The notes beneath the pieces were generated by a model. That model did no database searches. It had not been told where the DNA came from and saw nothing but the letters and a program-made list of their open reading frames with translations. DNA of 57,292 nucleotides, taken from contig JAQBQD010000142.1 of assembly GCA_028287185.1 (NCBI GenBank), positions 1-57,292 of the forward strand, written 5' to 3'. Shown here piece after piece: positions 42,665 through 51,526 of this stretch (position 1 is the stretch's first letter; each line of letters starts with the position of its first letter). A program made the position numbers and the translations under genes. Source of the stretch: Gemmatimonadota bacterium. GTDB taxonomy: Bacteria > Gemmatimonadota > Gemmatimonadetes > Longimicrobiales > Longimicrobiaceae.

Positions 42665-43417
42665 TCACCGCTGCCTCCCGCGGCCCGAGAAGCCGCCCGC
42701 AGTGGCGGGCCGATACGCTTCCATCCGCCGCGCGGCGGTCTCCATCACGGCCGCCGCGGCGGCTTCCTGCTGGAGCCGTTGCGCCTCGACCACCGCCTGG
42801 GCGTTGGCCTGCATGACCACCGCCTGCCGGAGCATCGTGACTTGGTCGGCCGTGAAGCCGCCCATCGTGGTCTCCAACTCCAGCGCTTCCTCGTGGCCCT
42901 GGACGGCCGCCATCTGCGACTTGATCTGGCCGAGCGTGACCCGCGCACCCTGCATCTCCTGCGCGGCCGCCGCGGCGCCGGCTACAACGCCCTGGAGCGT
43001 CGCCAACGTCCGCTCGGTCCGCGTGCGCGCGTCGCGCGGCATCCACCCGCCGGCCGGCGGGGTGTAGCCGGGGAAGGTCTGCCGGAAAAGCGTCTCGGCC
43101 TGCCGGAGGCTGTAGGCAATGCCGTTCGCCTGCGCGACTACCTGGTCGATCTGCTGCGCGATCTGGCCCAGATTCCTCCAGTTGGGGCGCGACAGCTTCC
43201 GCATGGCGTTGAGCTGGGCGGTGAGCTGTTGCTTCTGCGCCGCGAACTGCTGGAGCCGCACGCGGTAGTGAAGGATGTTCTGCGCCAAATTGCGGAGGTC
43301 TATCACCACACCGCCGAACTGCGCCGAAGCCGGTGCGGGAACCGTGGCGAGCAGCGAAGCCGCCACGAAGGCGGCGCTAAGCCAACGCGAGATCGAGAGA
43401 CGAAGCCGAGTGCGCAT
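42665..43417 (-). CDS. trbJ: TrbJ/VirB5-like T4SS protein
   Basis: A 250-aa exported protein (signal ends APASAQ) with a VVIDLRNLAQNILHYRVRLQQFAAQKQQL start of the mature part and long helical, glutamine-rich sequence, as in TrbJ/VirB5 minor pilus proteins. It overlaps the end of trbE by 41 bases. Confidence 0.85.
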   Translation of the reverse strand: MRTRLRLSISRWLSAAFVAASLLATVPAPASAQFGGVVIDLRNLAQNILHYRVRLQQFAAQKQQLTAQLNAMRKLSRPNWRNLGQIAQQIDQVVAQANGIAYSLRQAETLFRQTFPGYTPPAGGWMPRDARTRTERTLATLQGVVAGAAAAAQEMQGARVTLGQIKSQMAAVQGHEEALELETTMGGFTADQVTMLRQAVVMQANAQAVVEAQRLQQEAAAAAVMETAARRMEAYRPATAGGFSGRGRQR

Positions 43418-45902
43418 CGCCGTTCTCCTGTGTCTGAATTGTGGATCGGAGTGCGTCGGCCCAGCCGGAGAGCCCGGCCAGGCGCAGCCATTCGCGCGTC
43501 CACTGCGGGCCGTGGTCGGCCATCATCGCGGACGCGAGCCGCCGCGTGTCCTGAGTGGAGAGGCCAGGACGCGGGAACAGGAAGGCGGCTCCCACGGGAC
43601 CGATTCCGAGCGAGAAGACCCGCTTGCCCGCAGGCGAGCGGACGAAGTAGTCCCGCGACGGGGTGGCCGTGGCGACATGGCGGATTTCGGCCTCGTTGAG
43701 GCCGATCTCCGTGTAGAGGGCGCGGCTCGTGGTCGCCGCTTCCGGGTTGGGGAGGAGGATCTTGACCCGGCACGTCTCGTAGACGATGTGCCGGGCGGCC
43801 GACACTTCGAGCTGGGCGAGGCTCTGCGTCGCCAGGACGAAGCGGCTGTTGTTCTTCCGCTCCGTCACCAGGGCGAATCGGATCCACCGCTCAAAGACCG
43901 GGTCGTCCAGATAGCGGTGCATCTCGTCCAAGTACGTCCACGTCGGACGCGCTCCGGCGGCCGTCATCAACTCCACCCGGTGGAGCAGGTAGAGCACCGT
44001 GGGCGTCCGGAGGGTGCGCCCCATCTTCATAAGCGCGCCCATCTCGAAGACGAGATGGGGAGCGTCTTCGATGCTGTCGGCGTCCCCGTCGAGGAACGTC
44101 CCGAGGTACGGTTCCAGCGCGGCCCGCAGCCCCGCATCCTGGAGTTGCACGTGCAACTCGGTGAGCGTGCGGTTTCTCGGCGGCTGCTTGCCGAGCAGCC
44201 GAACCGCCCGCTCCAGCTTCACCCGGTCCCCCGCGTCGCAGGCGTGGCCCTGCACCTCGATCAGCCCTTCGACCCACTCACGGCCCCACAGCGCCTCGGC
44301 GTTCTGGTCCACGTTCCGAAGGGGCTGCAGCGTGCCGCCGTCCCCGCCGATGTCGTAGTGCCGCGCGCCGGTCGCGACGGCGGGGAGCCAGGCCGAGTGC
44401 CCAATGTCGAAAAACGCCGTCTGTGCTCCTGCGTACCGGAGCACCTGGAGCCGGTGCAGGTTCAGGAACGCGGACTTGCCCGCCCCCGGAGGACCGAGGA
44501 CGAGCACGTTGCCGCTGGTGTCGGTGTCCGTGTTGAGCCTGAACGGCGTGGAGCCCGCCGTCTCCGCGATCATCAGCGGCGGCGAGCTGGGAGGAAGCAG
44601 GGGGGACGGGTTGTGCTCTTCCCCCGCCCACAGGGCCGTGGAGGGGAAAAGCTGCCCGAGGTTGCCGGTGTGCAGCACCGGCCGGCGCAGGTTGGGATAG
44701 AAGAGCCCCGGCAGGCTCCCCCAGAACGCATCGACCGCGTTGACGCTCTCCACCCGGCCCGTAAAGCCCAGGTCGTTGAGCACGCGCAGAAGCTCCCGCG
44801 CGTTGGCATCCGCGCGGCCCGCGTCGTCTTCGTACAGGACGAGCGTGGCGGTGTACGCGAGGAAGCGGTACTGCCCGCTCTCGCTGAGCGCGAGCGCGGC
44901 CTCCGCGTCTGCATCCATCGACAACGGGCGTCCGCCGCCCTCCGCGGCATCATTCCGAGCGGAATTCCGGGCGCCGCCCAAGAGCTGCCGGAGGCCGTCC
45001 TGCGCGCGCCAGCCGCGCCGCGCCTTCTTGATCTCCGCCTCGCCTGCCTGCGCTGACAGAAGGACGAAGCGCGAGCACCACCGGAACCCGAACGGCATCC
45101 GCCCGAGGGCTTCCAGCGCCGCGGGCTCAGGCCGCCACGGGAAGTCCTGCACGGCCACCACGCGGACGTGCTTGTCCCCGATCCGCGGCTCCCACCCGCC
45201 GGTGAAGTCCTGATCCGACAGGACGACGTTGAGGTACGCGCCGTCTTCCGGCACCCGCACCGCGTGGTGGAGCCCGGTGAGGCAGGCGTGGAGATGGCCG
45301 AGGAGCGCCGCGTCGTCCAGGCGCTCCATGTGCAGCCTGCCACGCAGGCGGTCGCGCAGCTCCGCGAGCTCGCCTTCGTACTGCGCGAGGATGCCCTGCC
45401 AATCCAGGTCGCCGCGTGCGGCTCCTTCAACGAAGAACGCGACGAGCTTGGAGTACCTGTCGGAGGGGGGCAGGTACGTGGCGACGAGGTAGAAGTCGGA
45501 CTCGTAGTGGACCCCCGCCGACTCGTAGGAGCGGCGCCGCTCCTCGTCCACCAGCGCGGAAACCGAATCCGGGAAGCCCGCGGCGCGAGGGTATGCGACG
45601 GACTCGCGCCGGGCTTCACTGACGTGGAAGCCCCACCCGTCACCGACCGGGGAGAAGGCGCCCGCGATGTATTCCGACAGGTCCGCCAGGTCTTCCGCCG
45701 TGGCCGCGGCGCTGTCCGGCCCCCTGAAACGGAATCCCGCCAGCAGCGAGCCGTCCTTGTTCAGGACGACGCCCGGCGCGACGAGAAAGCCGTACGGAAG
45801 CACGTCCGCGACCCCGCGGGCTTCCGTGCTGTCCTCGCGCAGCTTGGCCGCGAACCGCTCGACCAGAAGGGCAGCCCCGGCGCCTAAGAGATAAGGCAGC
45901 AT
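43377..45902 (-). CDS. trbE: TrbE/VirB4-like T4SS ATPase
   Basis: An 841-aa ATPase that powers pilus assembly and substrate transfer. A CagE/VirB4 N-domain is followed by Walker A VLGPPGAGKSAFLNLHR (about residues 474-490) and Walker B-like ARPTWTYLDEMHRYL. The start MLPYLLGAGAALLVERF is chosen for its position 4 bases after trbD and hydrophobic N-terminus. Palindrome copy 17 encodes N-S-A-R-N-D in a loop of the N-domain. Confidence 0.9.
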   Translation of the reverse strand: MLPYLLGAGAALLVERFAAKLREDSTEARGVADVLPYGFLVAPGVVLNKDGSLLAGFRFRGPDSAAATAEDLADLSEYIAGAFSPVGDGWGFHVSEARRESVAYPRAAGFPDSVSALVDEERRRSYESAGVHYESDFYLVATYLPPSDRYSKLVAFFVEGAARGDLDWQGILAQYEGELAELRDRLRGRLHMERLDDAALLGHLHACLTGLHHAVRVPEDGAYLNVVLSDQDFTGGWEPRIGDKHVRVVAVQDFPWRPEPAALEALGRMPFGFRWCSRFVLLSAQAGEAEIKKARRGWRAQDGLRQLLGGARNSARNDAAEGGGRPLSMDADAEAALALSESGQYRFLAYTATLVLYEDDAGRADANARELLRVLNDLGFTGRVESVNAVDAFWGSLPGLFYPNLRRPVLHTGNLGQLFPSTALWAGEEHNPSPLLPPSSPPLMIAETAGSTPFRLNTDTDTSGNVLVLGPPGAGKSAFLNLHRLQVLRYAGAQTAFFDIGHSAWLPAVATGARHYDIGGDGGTLQPLRNVDQNAEALWGREWVEGLIEVQGHACDAGDRVKLERAVRLLGKQPPRNRTLTELHVQLQDAGLRAALEPYLGTFLDGDADSIEDAPHLVFEMGALMKMGRTLRTPTVLYLLHRVELMTAAGARPTWTYLDEMHRYLDDPVFERWIRFALVTERKNNSRFVLATQSLAQLEVSAARHIVYETCRVKILLPNPEAATTSRALYTEIGLNEAEIRHVATATPSRDYFVRSPAGKRVFSLGIGPVGAAFLFPRPGLSTQDTRRLASAMMADHGPQWTREWLRLAGLSGWADALRSTIQTQENGDAHSASSLDLALA
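44950..44967. repeat. ICE palindrome copy 17 (inside trbE)
   Basis: Reads TCATTCCGAGCGGAATTC; flanks are less conserved, core ATTCCGNNCGGAAT intact. Confidence 0.75.
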
Positions 45903-45906
45903 GGGC

Positions 45907-46239
45907 TCAGTCCCTCCGGCCGGGGAAGGCGTTGTGAAACGCAGGTGCCGGCGCACGCAGGAGCGCGTGCGCCGGGTAGTAGCTCTGCTGGGACAACGAG
46001 CGGAGGTAGAGCCGGAATACCTGCGCGTCCCGCTTGGACACCCACACCAGCAGCGGGTGAACGACGCTCCAGAATGCCACGACCACGGCCAGCGTCAGGA
46101 CCGAGGCCCCCGCGAATACGACGACACCCCATACAACGAGGGCTTCCAAGACCACCGCTTCCGGCTCCGTCCCGAACAGCAACGGATTCCGGACGAGGGA
46201 GGGATGGAGGGCGTGGCCCTGACGCTGGCGCGTGCTCAT
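45907..46239 (-). CDS. trbD: TrbD/VirB3-like T4SS protein
   Basis: A 110-aa inner-membrane protein with one long hydrophobic region (ALVVWGVVVFAGASVLTLAVVVAFWSVVHPLLVW) and a basic C-terminus (YYPAHALLRAP), as in TrbD/VirB3, which usually works with the VirB4 ATPase encoded next. Confidence 0.85.
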   Translation of the reverse strand: MSTRQRQGHALHPSLVRNPLLFGTEPEAVVLEALVVWGVVVFAGASVLTLAVVVAFWSVVHPLLVWVSKRDAQVFRLYLRSLSQQSYYPAHALLRAPAPAFHNAFPGRRD

Positions 46240-46252
46240 GGCTCAGCCGCCG

Positions 46253-46657
46253 TCAGACGAGCGCGCCGGCGAAGCCGATCACGGAGACGAAGGTTTGCGC
46301 CCCAAATACCAGCGCGCCCCCGACCACGGCTTGCCCCAGCCGTCCGGCGCCTTCCTCGTGGCGCTTCATCATCCAGATGAGCCCGCAGATCGCCACGCCG
46401 ATCCCGCAGACGGCTCTCGCCGTGGGCCCGGTGATGTTGTTGAGGAGGTTGGTGAGCGGCCCGTTCCACGGCATGTTCGACCCAGCCGACGCGGCCATCA
46501 CGGTCGTCGAGTACAGCACTGCCGGGAGAGCGAACGCGACCGCGCGGGACCAACGGTTCCGCCACGCGAAACGGAACCGCGGCCGGATGGAGAGGAGGGT
46601 GAACCACCGGGCGCGGGTGCCGGTGGCGATTGCGTAGAAACGGCGTGCGATGCTCAT
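46253..46657 (-). CDS. trbC: TrbC/VirB2-like conjugative pilin precursor
   Basis: A 134-aa prepilin with a long basic leader, a first hydrophobic stretch (AVAFALPAVLYSTTVMAASAG) as the export signal and two membrane helices (AVCGIGVAICGLIWMM and AVVGGALVFGAQTFVSVIGFAG), the VirB2/TrbC plan. The TraF-like peptidase of the same operon would process it. Confidence 0.85.
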   Translation of the reverse strand: MSIARRFYAIATGTRARWFTLLSIRPRFRFAWRNRWSRAVAFALPAVLYSTTVMAASAGSNMPWNGPLTNLLNNITGPTARAVCGIGVAICGLIWMMKRHEEGAGRLGQAVVGGALVFGAQTFVSVIGFAGALV

Positions 46658-46679
46658 TGGAGCACTCCTGTGGTGTGCC

Positions 46680-47681
46680 TCACGCGAGGCGTTGGAAAGA
46701 GAACCGGCGTTCGCGAGCGTCGAAGCCGGAAACGCGAACCACCTCGCGCACGTGCCGCTTGACCGAACCGCCCTGGATCAGCACCAGGACGTGAACGGCC
46801 TCCGCGACCAGCTCCAGTTGGGGCGGGACGCGGTTGCGCATGGCGAGGCGGTTCATCCGCCGCAGGGCGCCTTCGGCGTCCGCGGCGTGGAACGTGGCAA
46901 AGCCGTAGTGGTCGGTGGTCCAGGCGTCGAGGAGCGCCAGGATCGCCTTGTCGCGGACTTCGCCGAAGACAATGCGGTCAGGGCTGAGGCGAAGCGTCGC
47001 CTTCAGCAGGTCGTGGTGGTCTTTGTACTGGCTGGTGCGGAGGGTTTCGGTGTTCCGGACGGAGCACCGAACCTCTAGCGTGTCCTCCACCACGACGATT
47101 CGCTCGTTCGGGCAGAGGTCCGCGACGGCCGCGAGAATGGCGTTGAGGAAGGTGGTCTTGCCGGAGCGGGTCGCCCCGCAGACGACGACGTTCTGGTGGG
47201 CGACGACGGCGCCGAGGACGGCGTCCAACTGCGCCGCCGTGAGGATGCCGGAGGCGCGGTAGTCGTCTAGCGTGAAGATCCGAAGCGGGGGCTTGCGGAC
47301 CACGATGGCCGGGTGCGTCACGGTGGGGGGACCGAGCGCAATCAGCCGGGAGCCCAGGAAGACGGGGCCCGGCAGTTCACCTTCCAGAATGGAGTTGCGG
47401 GCGTCGAACGTGGCGCCGAGGCGCTGCGCCACAGCGTTGACGAACATCTCGACGCGCTCCGGCGGAAGCACGTCGCCTTCATGGACGCGGCCGACCGAGT
47501 GACGATCCAGCCAGACCAACCCGTCCGAGTTGATTTGGATGTCCGTCACGTCGGGATCAGCGAACAGCCGCTCCGTCAGCGGGAGGGTGAGATAGCGCGT
47601 CAGCCGCTCGACGTAGGCGGCGAGCTTGGCGGCGTCCTCCGGAGAGGCGGTGCGGGCGAGATCGACGGCAGGCGCGGCCAC
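46680..47681 (-). CDS. trbB: TrbB/VirB11-like T4SS ATPase
   Basis: A 333-aa cytoplasmic hexameric ATPase: N-domain (ERLFADPDVTDIQINSDGLVWLDR), Walker A CGATRSGKTTFLNA, Asp box ERIVVVEDTLEV, Walker B-like LRLSPDRIVFGEVRD and a His box. I chose the GTG at 47681, one base after the stop of the previous gene and preceded by a G-rich ribosome site; the frame is open to a TTG at 47714. Confidence 0.9.
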   Translation of the reverse strand: MAAPAVDLARTASPEDAAKLAAYVERLTRYLTLPLTERLFADPDVTDIQINSDGLVWLDRHSVGRVHEGDVLPPERVEMFVNAVAQRLGATFDARNSILEGELPGPVFLGSRLIALGPPTVTHPAIVVRKPPLRIFTLDDYRASGILTAAQLDAVLGAVVAHQNVVVCGATRSGKTTFLNAILAAVADLCPNERIVVVEDTLEVRCSVRNTETLRTSQYKDHHDLLKATLRLSPDRIVFGEVRDKAILALLDAWTTDHYGFATFHAADAEGALRRMNRLAMRNRVPPQLELVAEAVHVLVLIQGGSVKRHVREVVRVSGFDARERRFSFQRLA

Positions 47682-47682
47682 T

Positions 47683-47940
47683 TCAGCCCCCCACGAGGGC
47701 GGGGGCGTGACCAACGGGAACGCAAACGGCCCCTGCCTCGTCTCCCAACCGTGCGAACACGGTGGGGACGTGGCAGGGGCCGCCGGGGCCGTACACGGCC
47801 CGGAACCCGCAGATCATCGTGTCAATCGCCTCGACGCGGTTACGATCCCCGCGGATGCGATCCTCCAGCTCCGCGCGCTCCTGCTGGAGCCCGCGGACCA
47901 CTTCCTCCAGTGCAGTGGTGAAGTCCCGTGACACGTGCAA
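47683..47940 (-). CDS. small protein of unknown function, first gene of the transfer operon
   Basis: An 85-aa protein with an N-terminal coiled coil (FTTALEEVVRGLQQERAELEDRIRGDRNRVEAIDTMICGF) and a compact C-terminal part with two cysteines. It starts at TTG (47940) or GTG (47934) and ends one base before trbB, so it leads the transfer operon. No family is recognised; a regulator or assembly factor of the operon is possible. It is the last gene before attR. Confidence 0.6.
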   Translation of the reverse strand: MHVSRDFTTALEEVVRGLQQERAELEDRIRGDRNRVEAIDTMICGFRAVYGPGGPCHVPTVFARLGDEAGAVCVPVGHAPALVGG

Positions 47941-47988
47941 CTCACTCGTTCCGAGTGGACAGACCAGCCGCCCCCCGGACGGGGGGCG
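47941..47988 (-). promoter_or_regulatory. leader region of the transfer operon next to attR
   Basis: Only 48 bases separate the operon start from attR. They contain two hairpins: CACTCG-ttc-CGAGTG (47943-47957) and CGCCCCCC-ggac-GGGGGGCG (about 47969-47988). No -35/-10 pair is visible, so the promoter may lie beyond attR, that is in the chromosome or, after excision, in the int end. Confidence 0.45.
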
Positions 47989-48010
47989 ACTGTCAGTTGC
48001 ACTGTCAGTT
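47989..48010. repeat. attR: candidate attR direct repeat
   Basis: actgtcagttgca followed by ctgtcagtt, identical to attL (832-854) apart from one missing a. With attL it bounds an element of about 47.2 kb. Confidence 0.65.
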
Positions 48011-48271
48011 GGCTAGATTACTTGCTCAGGTTCGCAGGCTAAATCGAGCAGGTTGCGCGCGCTCGTCTAGGTTTTCTGCGGTTTCTGAGCAACTTGCTCC
48101 GAGGTATGTATCTACGTAGACTCTGCCGCGGTTTCAACCGCCGGGGTGGGAGGCGCAGGCGGCCGCGACGGACGGATCATCTCTCGACCGTCCCGCTCCA
48201 GCCGGCGCGTTCCACCGCCCGATCGCATCCGATCCGTTCGCATCGCCCGCCTGACCCGCACCGGAGGCACC
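48011..48271. other. chromosomal intergenic region right of attR
   Basis: Less GC-rich than the surroundings between 48011 and 48125, then leader of the aminotransferase gene. No gene or tRNA recognised. Confidence 0.4.
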
Positions 48272-49582
48272 ATGACGCTGGACGCAGCCATCGCCCCGCC
48301 CGCCGAGCGGGTTTCGTCCGATCCCCGCGTGTCTCGCCTGGCGGAGACGCTGATCGGCAGCGAGGTGCTGAAGATCGCGGCCGAGATCCGGGCCATGCAG
48401 GCGCAGGGGCAGCAGATCGCGAACCTCACCGTCGGCGACTTCGCCCCGGCGGAGTTCCGCATCCCGCGGGCGCTGGAGGACGGGATCGCCGAGGCGCTGC
48501 GGGCCGGCGAGACCAACTATCCGCCGTCCGACGGCATGCCGGCGCTGCGCGAGGCCGTGCGCGAGTTCCACAAGCGTGAGATGGGGCTGGACTTTCCGCT
48601 GGAGAGCGTGCTGATCACCTCGGGCTCGCGGCCGGGCATCTACGCGACCTACCTGGCGCTCGTGGACCCCGGCGACCGCGTGCTGTATCCCACGCCCTCG
48701 TGGAACAACAACCACTACTGCCACCTGGTGGGCGCGGAAGGCGTGGCCGTGGTCTGCCCGCCCGAGGACGACTTCCTGCCCACGCGCGCGGCGCTGGAGC
48801 CCCTCGTGGCCGGCGCGCGGATGATCGCGCTCAACTCGCCTCTGAACCCCACGGGCACGGCGTTCACGGAGAGCGCGCTCGCCGGCATCTGCGACCTGGT
48901 GCTGGAGGAGAACGCGCGCCGCGGTCCGGACGAGCGGCCCCTTTTCGTGATGTACGACCAGGTGTACTGGACGCTCACCTTCGGCGGCACGCGCCACGTG
49001 GACCCGGTTTCGCTGCGGCCCGCGATGGAGCCGTACACGGTGTACGTGGACGGCATCTCCAAGGCGTTCGCCGCCACCGGCGTGCGCGTGGGCTGGACGG
49101 TGGGGCCGGCGGACGTCACGAAGCGGATGGCCGCGATCCTGGGCCACGTGGGCGCCTGGGCCCCGCGCGCCGAGCAGGCCGCCACCGCGAAGCTGCTCCG
49201 CGACCCCGCCGCCATCTCCGCCTATCACACGGAGATGAAGGCCGGCGTGGAGCGCCGCCTGGACGCGCTGTACGCCGGGCTCACGGCCATGAAGGCGGAT
49301 GGCCTGCCCGTGGACGCCATCGTGCCGCAGGGCGCCATCTACCTGAGCGCCCGCTTCGACCTCATCGGCCGCCGCACGCCGGACGGCGAGGCGCTGGCGA
49401 CCAACGAGGACATCCGCCGATACCTGCTGGGTGCCGCGGGGCTGGGCATGGTGCCGTTCCAGGCCTTCGGCGCAGTGGACGACACCGGCTGGTTCCGCCT
49501 TTCCGTCGGCGCCGTCTCCCCCGCCGAGATCGCCGCGCTGCTCCCGCGTCTTCACGCCGCGGTGGAGGCGGTGGCGGGGTGA
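48272..49582 (+). CDS. class I/II PLP-dependent aminotransferase
   Basis: A 436-aa fold-type I aminotransferase. NSPLNPTGT provides the active-site asparagine, MYDQVYWTLTF the aspartate/tyrosine pair, and DGISKAFAATGVRVGW the PLP-binding lysine; RLSVG near the end contains the carboxylate-binding arginine. GGAGG precedes the ATG at 48272. The substrate cannot be told from the sequence; related proteins use aspartate or other amino acids. Chromosomal, first gene right of attR. Confidence 0.85.
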   Translation: MTLDAAIAPPAERVSSDPRVSRLAETLIGSEVLKIAAEIRAMQAQGQQIANLTVGDFAPAEFRIPRALEDGIAEALRAGETNYPPSDGMPALREAVREFHKREMGLDFPLESVLITSGSRPGIYATYLALVDPGDRVLYPTPSWNNNHYCHLVGAEGVAVVCPPEDDFLPTRAALEPLVAGARMIALNSPLNPTGTAFTESALAGICDLVLEENARRGPDERPLFVMYDQVYWTLTFGGTRHVDPVSLRPAMEPYTVYVDGISKAFAATGVRVGWTVGPADVTKRMAAILGHVGAWAPRAEQAATAKLLRDPAAISAYHTEMKAGVERRLDALYAGLTAMKADGLPVDAIVPQGAIYLSARFDLIGRRTPDGEALATNEDIRRYLLGAAGLGMVPFQAFGAVDDTGWFRLSVGAVSPAEIAALLPRLHAAVEAVAG

Positions 49583-50107
49583 TCGGAGCCCTGGGGAGCG
49601 GGTTCTGATCGCAGAACGCGCTTCCCACGGCCGTATTGTGGGATTGCTTGCATCGCATCGATTGGATGACCACGTTCGATCGGATCGGTGGATCGGATCG
49701 GTGGATCGGCCCGAAGGATCGAAGGACGCGAAGGAAAGGAAGGATCGAAGGAATCGAAGGATCACGGGACCGGGCGATTCCCCGCGAAAACGGCGTCCGG
49801 CCATCCAGGCAGGGGTGATCGCGGGCTCGGGCGATTCCAGGGGGATGAACCCCCTGGCTGGAACTACGATCGCGGTTTCGCCGGACCGAGAGCGGGCGCG
49901 GTCAGATGTTCCGTGCGGGCCGGCAGCAGCGCTTGCGTTGGCGGGACGTTTCCGATCCGAAGCGGCGCCTACGATCGCGCCGGGCCCACGCGCCGGGGAT
50001 TCGGTTCCGTGCGGTGATCGATCCCCCGTTTCCACCGCGCCCTGCCGCCGCTACAATACCCTGCACGCCCTCCGTTGCCCGAATCTTCCGACCAGGTTCC
50101 TTCCCCA
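49583..50107. other. intergenic region with GGATCG-rich repeats
   Basis: Between 49677 and 49775 the motifs ggatcg and gaagg recur many times (gatcggatcggtggatcg and following). No gene is seen; the region should include the promoter of the M28 peptidase gene. Confidence 0.45.
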
Positions 50108-51526
50108 ATGCCCAGAACCCGACTCGCGATCCTTCCCCTCGCGCTCGCCCTGTGCGCCGCGCCCGCCGCCGCCCATGCGCAGGCGATGCCGGCGGACACC
50201 AGCGTGGGCGCGCGCTACCGCGAGGACGCGGCGCGGCTGATCCGCGCGGCCACCACGGACACCACGGCGTGGAGCCGGCTGGCGACGCTCACCGACACCT
50301 TCGGGCACCGGCTGAGCGGCTCGCGCAGCCTGGAGCAGGCCATCGACTGGATCCTGGCCGAGATGCGGCGCGACGGGCTGGACGCCGTGCGCGGCGAGCC
50401 CGTGATGGTGCCGCACTGGGTGCGCGGCGCCGAGTCGGCCGTGCTGCTCACCCCGCGCGAGGCGCCGCTGGCCATGATCGGGCTGGGCAGCAGCGTGGGC
50501 ACCCCGCCCGAGGGCGTGACCGCGGACGTGCTGGTGGTGAACGACTTCGACGAGCTGCGGCGCCGGGCGGGCGAGGCGCGGGGCAAGATCGTGCTCATCG
50601 ACGAGCCGTTCACCACGTACCGGCAGACGGTGCGCTACCGCGGCGGCGCGGCGACGGCGGCGGCGCGGGTGGGGGCGGTGGCGGCGCTCATCCGCTCCGT
50701 GTCGTCGTACTCCATCCGCAACCCGCACACCGGCAACATGCGGTACGACACCACGGGCGGCGTGCCGCGCATCCCCACGGCGGCGCTTTCGGTGGAGGAC
50801 GCCATGATGCTGCACCGCATGCAGGACCGCGGCGAGCGCGTGCGCCTGCGCCTCACCATGGGCGCGCAGACGCTGCCGGACGCGCCCTCGCGCAACGTGG
50901 TGGCTGAGATCCGCGGCCGCGAGCGGCCGGACGAGGTGGTGATCGTCAGCGGCCACATCGACAGCTGGGACGTGGGGCAGGGGGCGATGGACGACGCGGG
51001 CGGCGCCGTGGCCGCGTGGGAGGCCGTGCGGCTGATGAAGGCGCTGGGCCTGCACCCCCGCCGCACCGTGCGCGTGGTGATGTGGACCAACGAGGAGAAC
51101 GGCGTGCGCGGCGGCAGCGGCTACCGCGACGCGCACCGCGCCGAGCTGGGCAAGCACGTGCTGGCCATCGAGTCCGACAACGGCGTCTTCAAGCCCAGCG
51201 GCTTCCGTTACGACGGCCCCGCCCGGCTGATGGAGGCCGCCCGCCGCGTCGGCGTGCTGCTGGAGCCCGTGGGCGCCGGCGAGGTGAACCCCGGCGAGAC
51301 GGAGACGGACACCGGGCCCATCGGCGAGCTGGGCGTGCCCACCATGGGGCTGGAGGTGGACGGGACGAAGTACTTCTGGTTCCACCACTCGGCCGGCGAC
51401 ACGATGGACAAGCTGGACCCGCGCGAGATGGCGCAGTGCGTGGCCGCGATGGCGGTGATGGCCTACGTGATCGCCGACCTGCCCGACGACCTCACCCACC
51501 CGGTGGCGGCCGCGCCCGCCCGATGA
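50108..51526 (+). CDS. exported M28-family metallopeptidase
   Basis: A 472-aa protein with a signal peptide (LAILPLALALCAAPAAAHAQ) and an M28 zinc peptidase domain: SGHIDSWDVGQGAMDDAGG (first zinc ligands), WTNEENGVRG (catalytic glutamates) and FHHSAGDTMDKLD (last ligand), with a PA-like insert before. It resembles carboxypeptidase Q-type enzymes that cleave small peptides outside the cytoplasm. Its stop overlaps the start of the DinB-like gene. Confidence 0.85.
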   Translation: MPRTRLAILPLALALCAAPAAAHAQAMPADTSVGARYREDAARLIRAATTDTTAWSRLATLTDTFGHRLSGSRSLEQAIDWILAEMRRDGLDAVRGEPVMVPHWVRGAESAVLLTPREAPLAMIGLGSSVGTPPEGVTADVLVVNDFDELRRRAGEARGKIVLIDEPFTTYRQTVRYRGGAATAAARVGAVAALIRSVSSYSIRNPHTGNMRYDTTGGVPRIPTAALSVEDAMMLHRMQDRGERVRLRLTMGAQTLPDAPSRNVVAEIRGRERPDEVVIVSGHIDSWDVGQGAMDDAGGAVAAWEAVRLMKALGLHPRRTVRVVMWTNEENGVRGGSGYRDAHRAELGKHVLAIESDNGVFKPSGFRYDGPARLMEAARRVGVLLEPVGAGEVNPGETETDTGPIGELGVPTMGLEVDGTKYFWFHHSAGDTMDKLDPREMAQCVAAMAVMAYVIADLPDDLTHPVAAAPAR

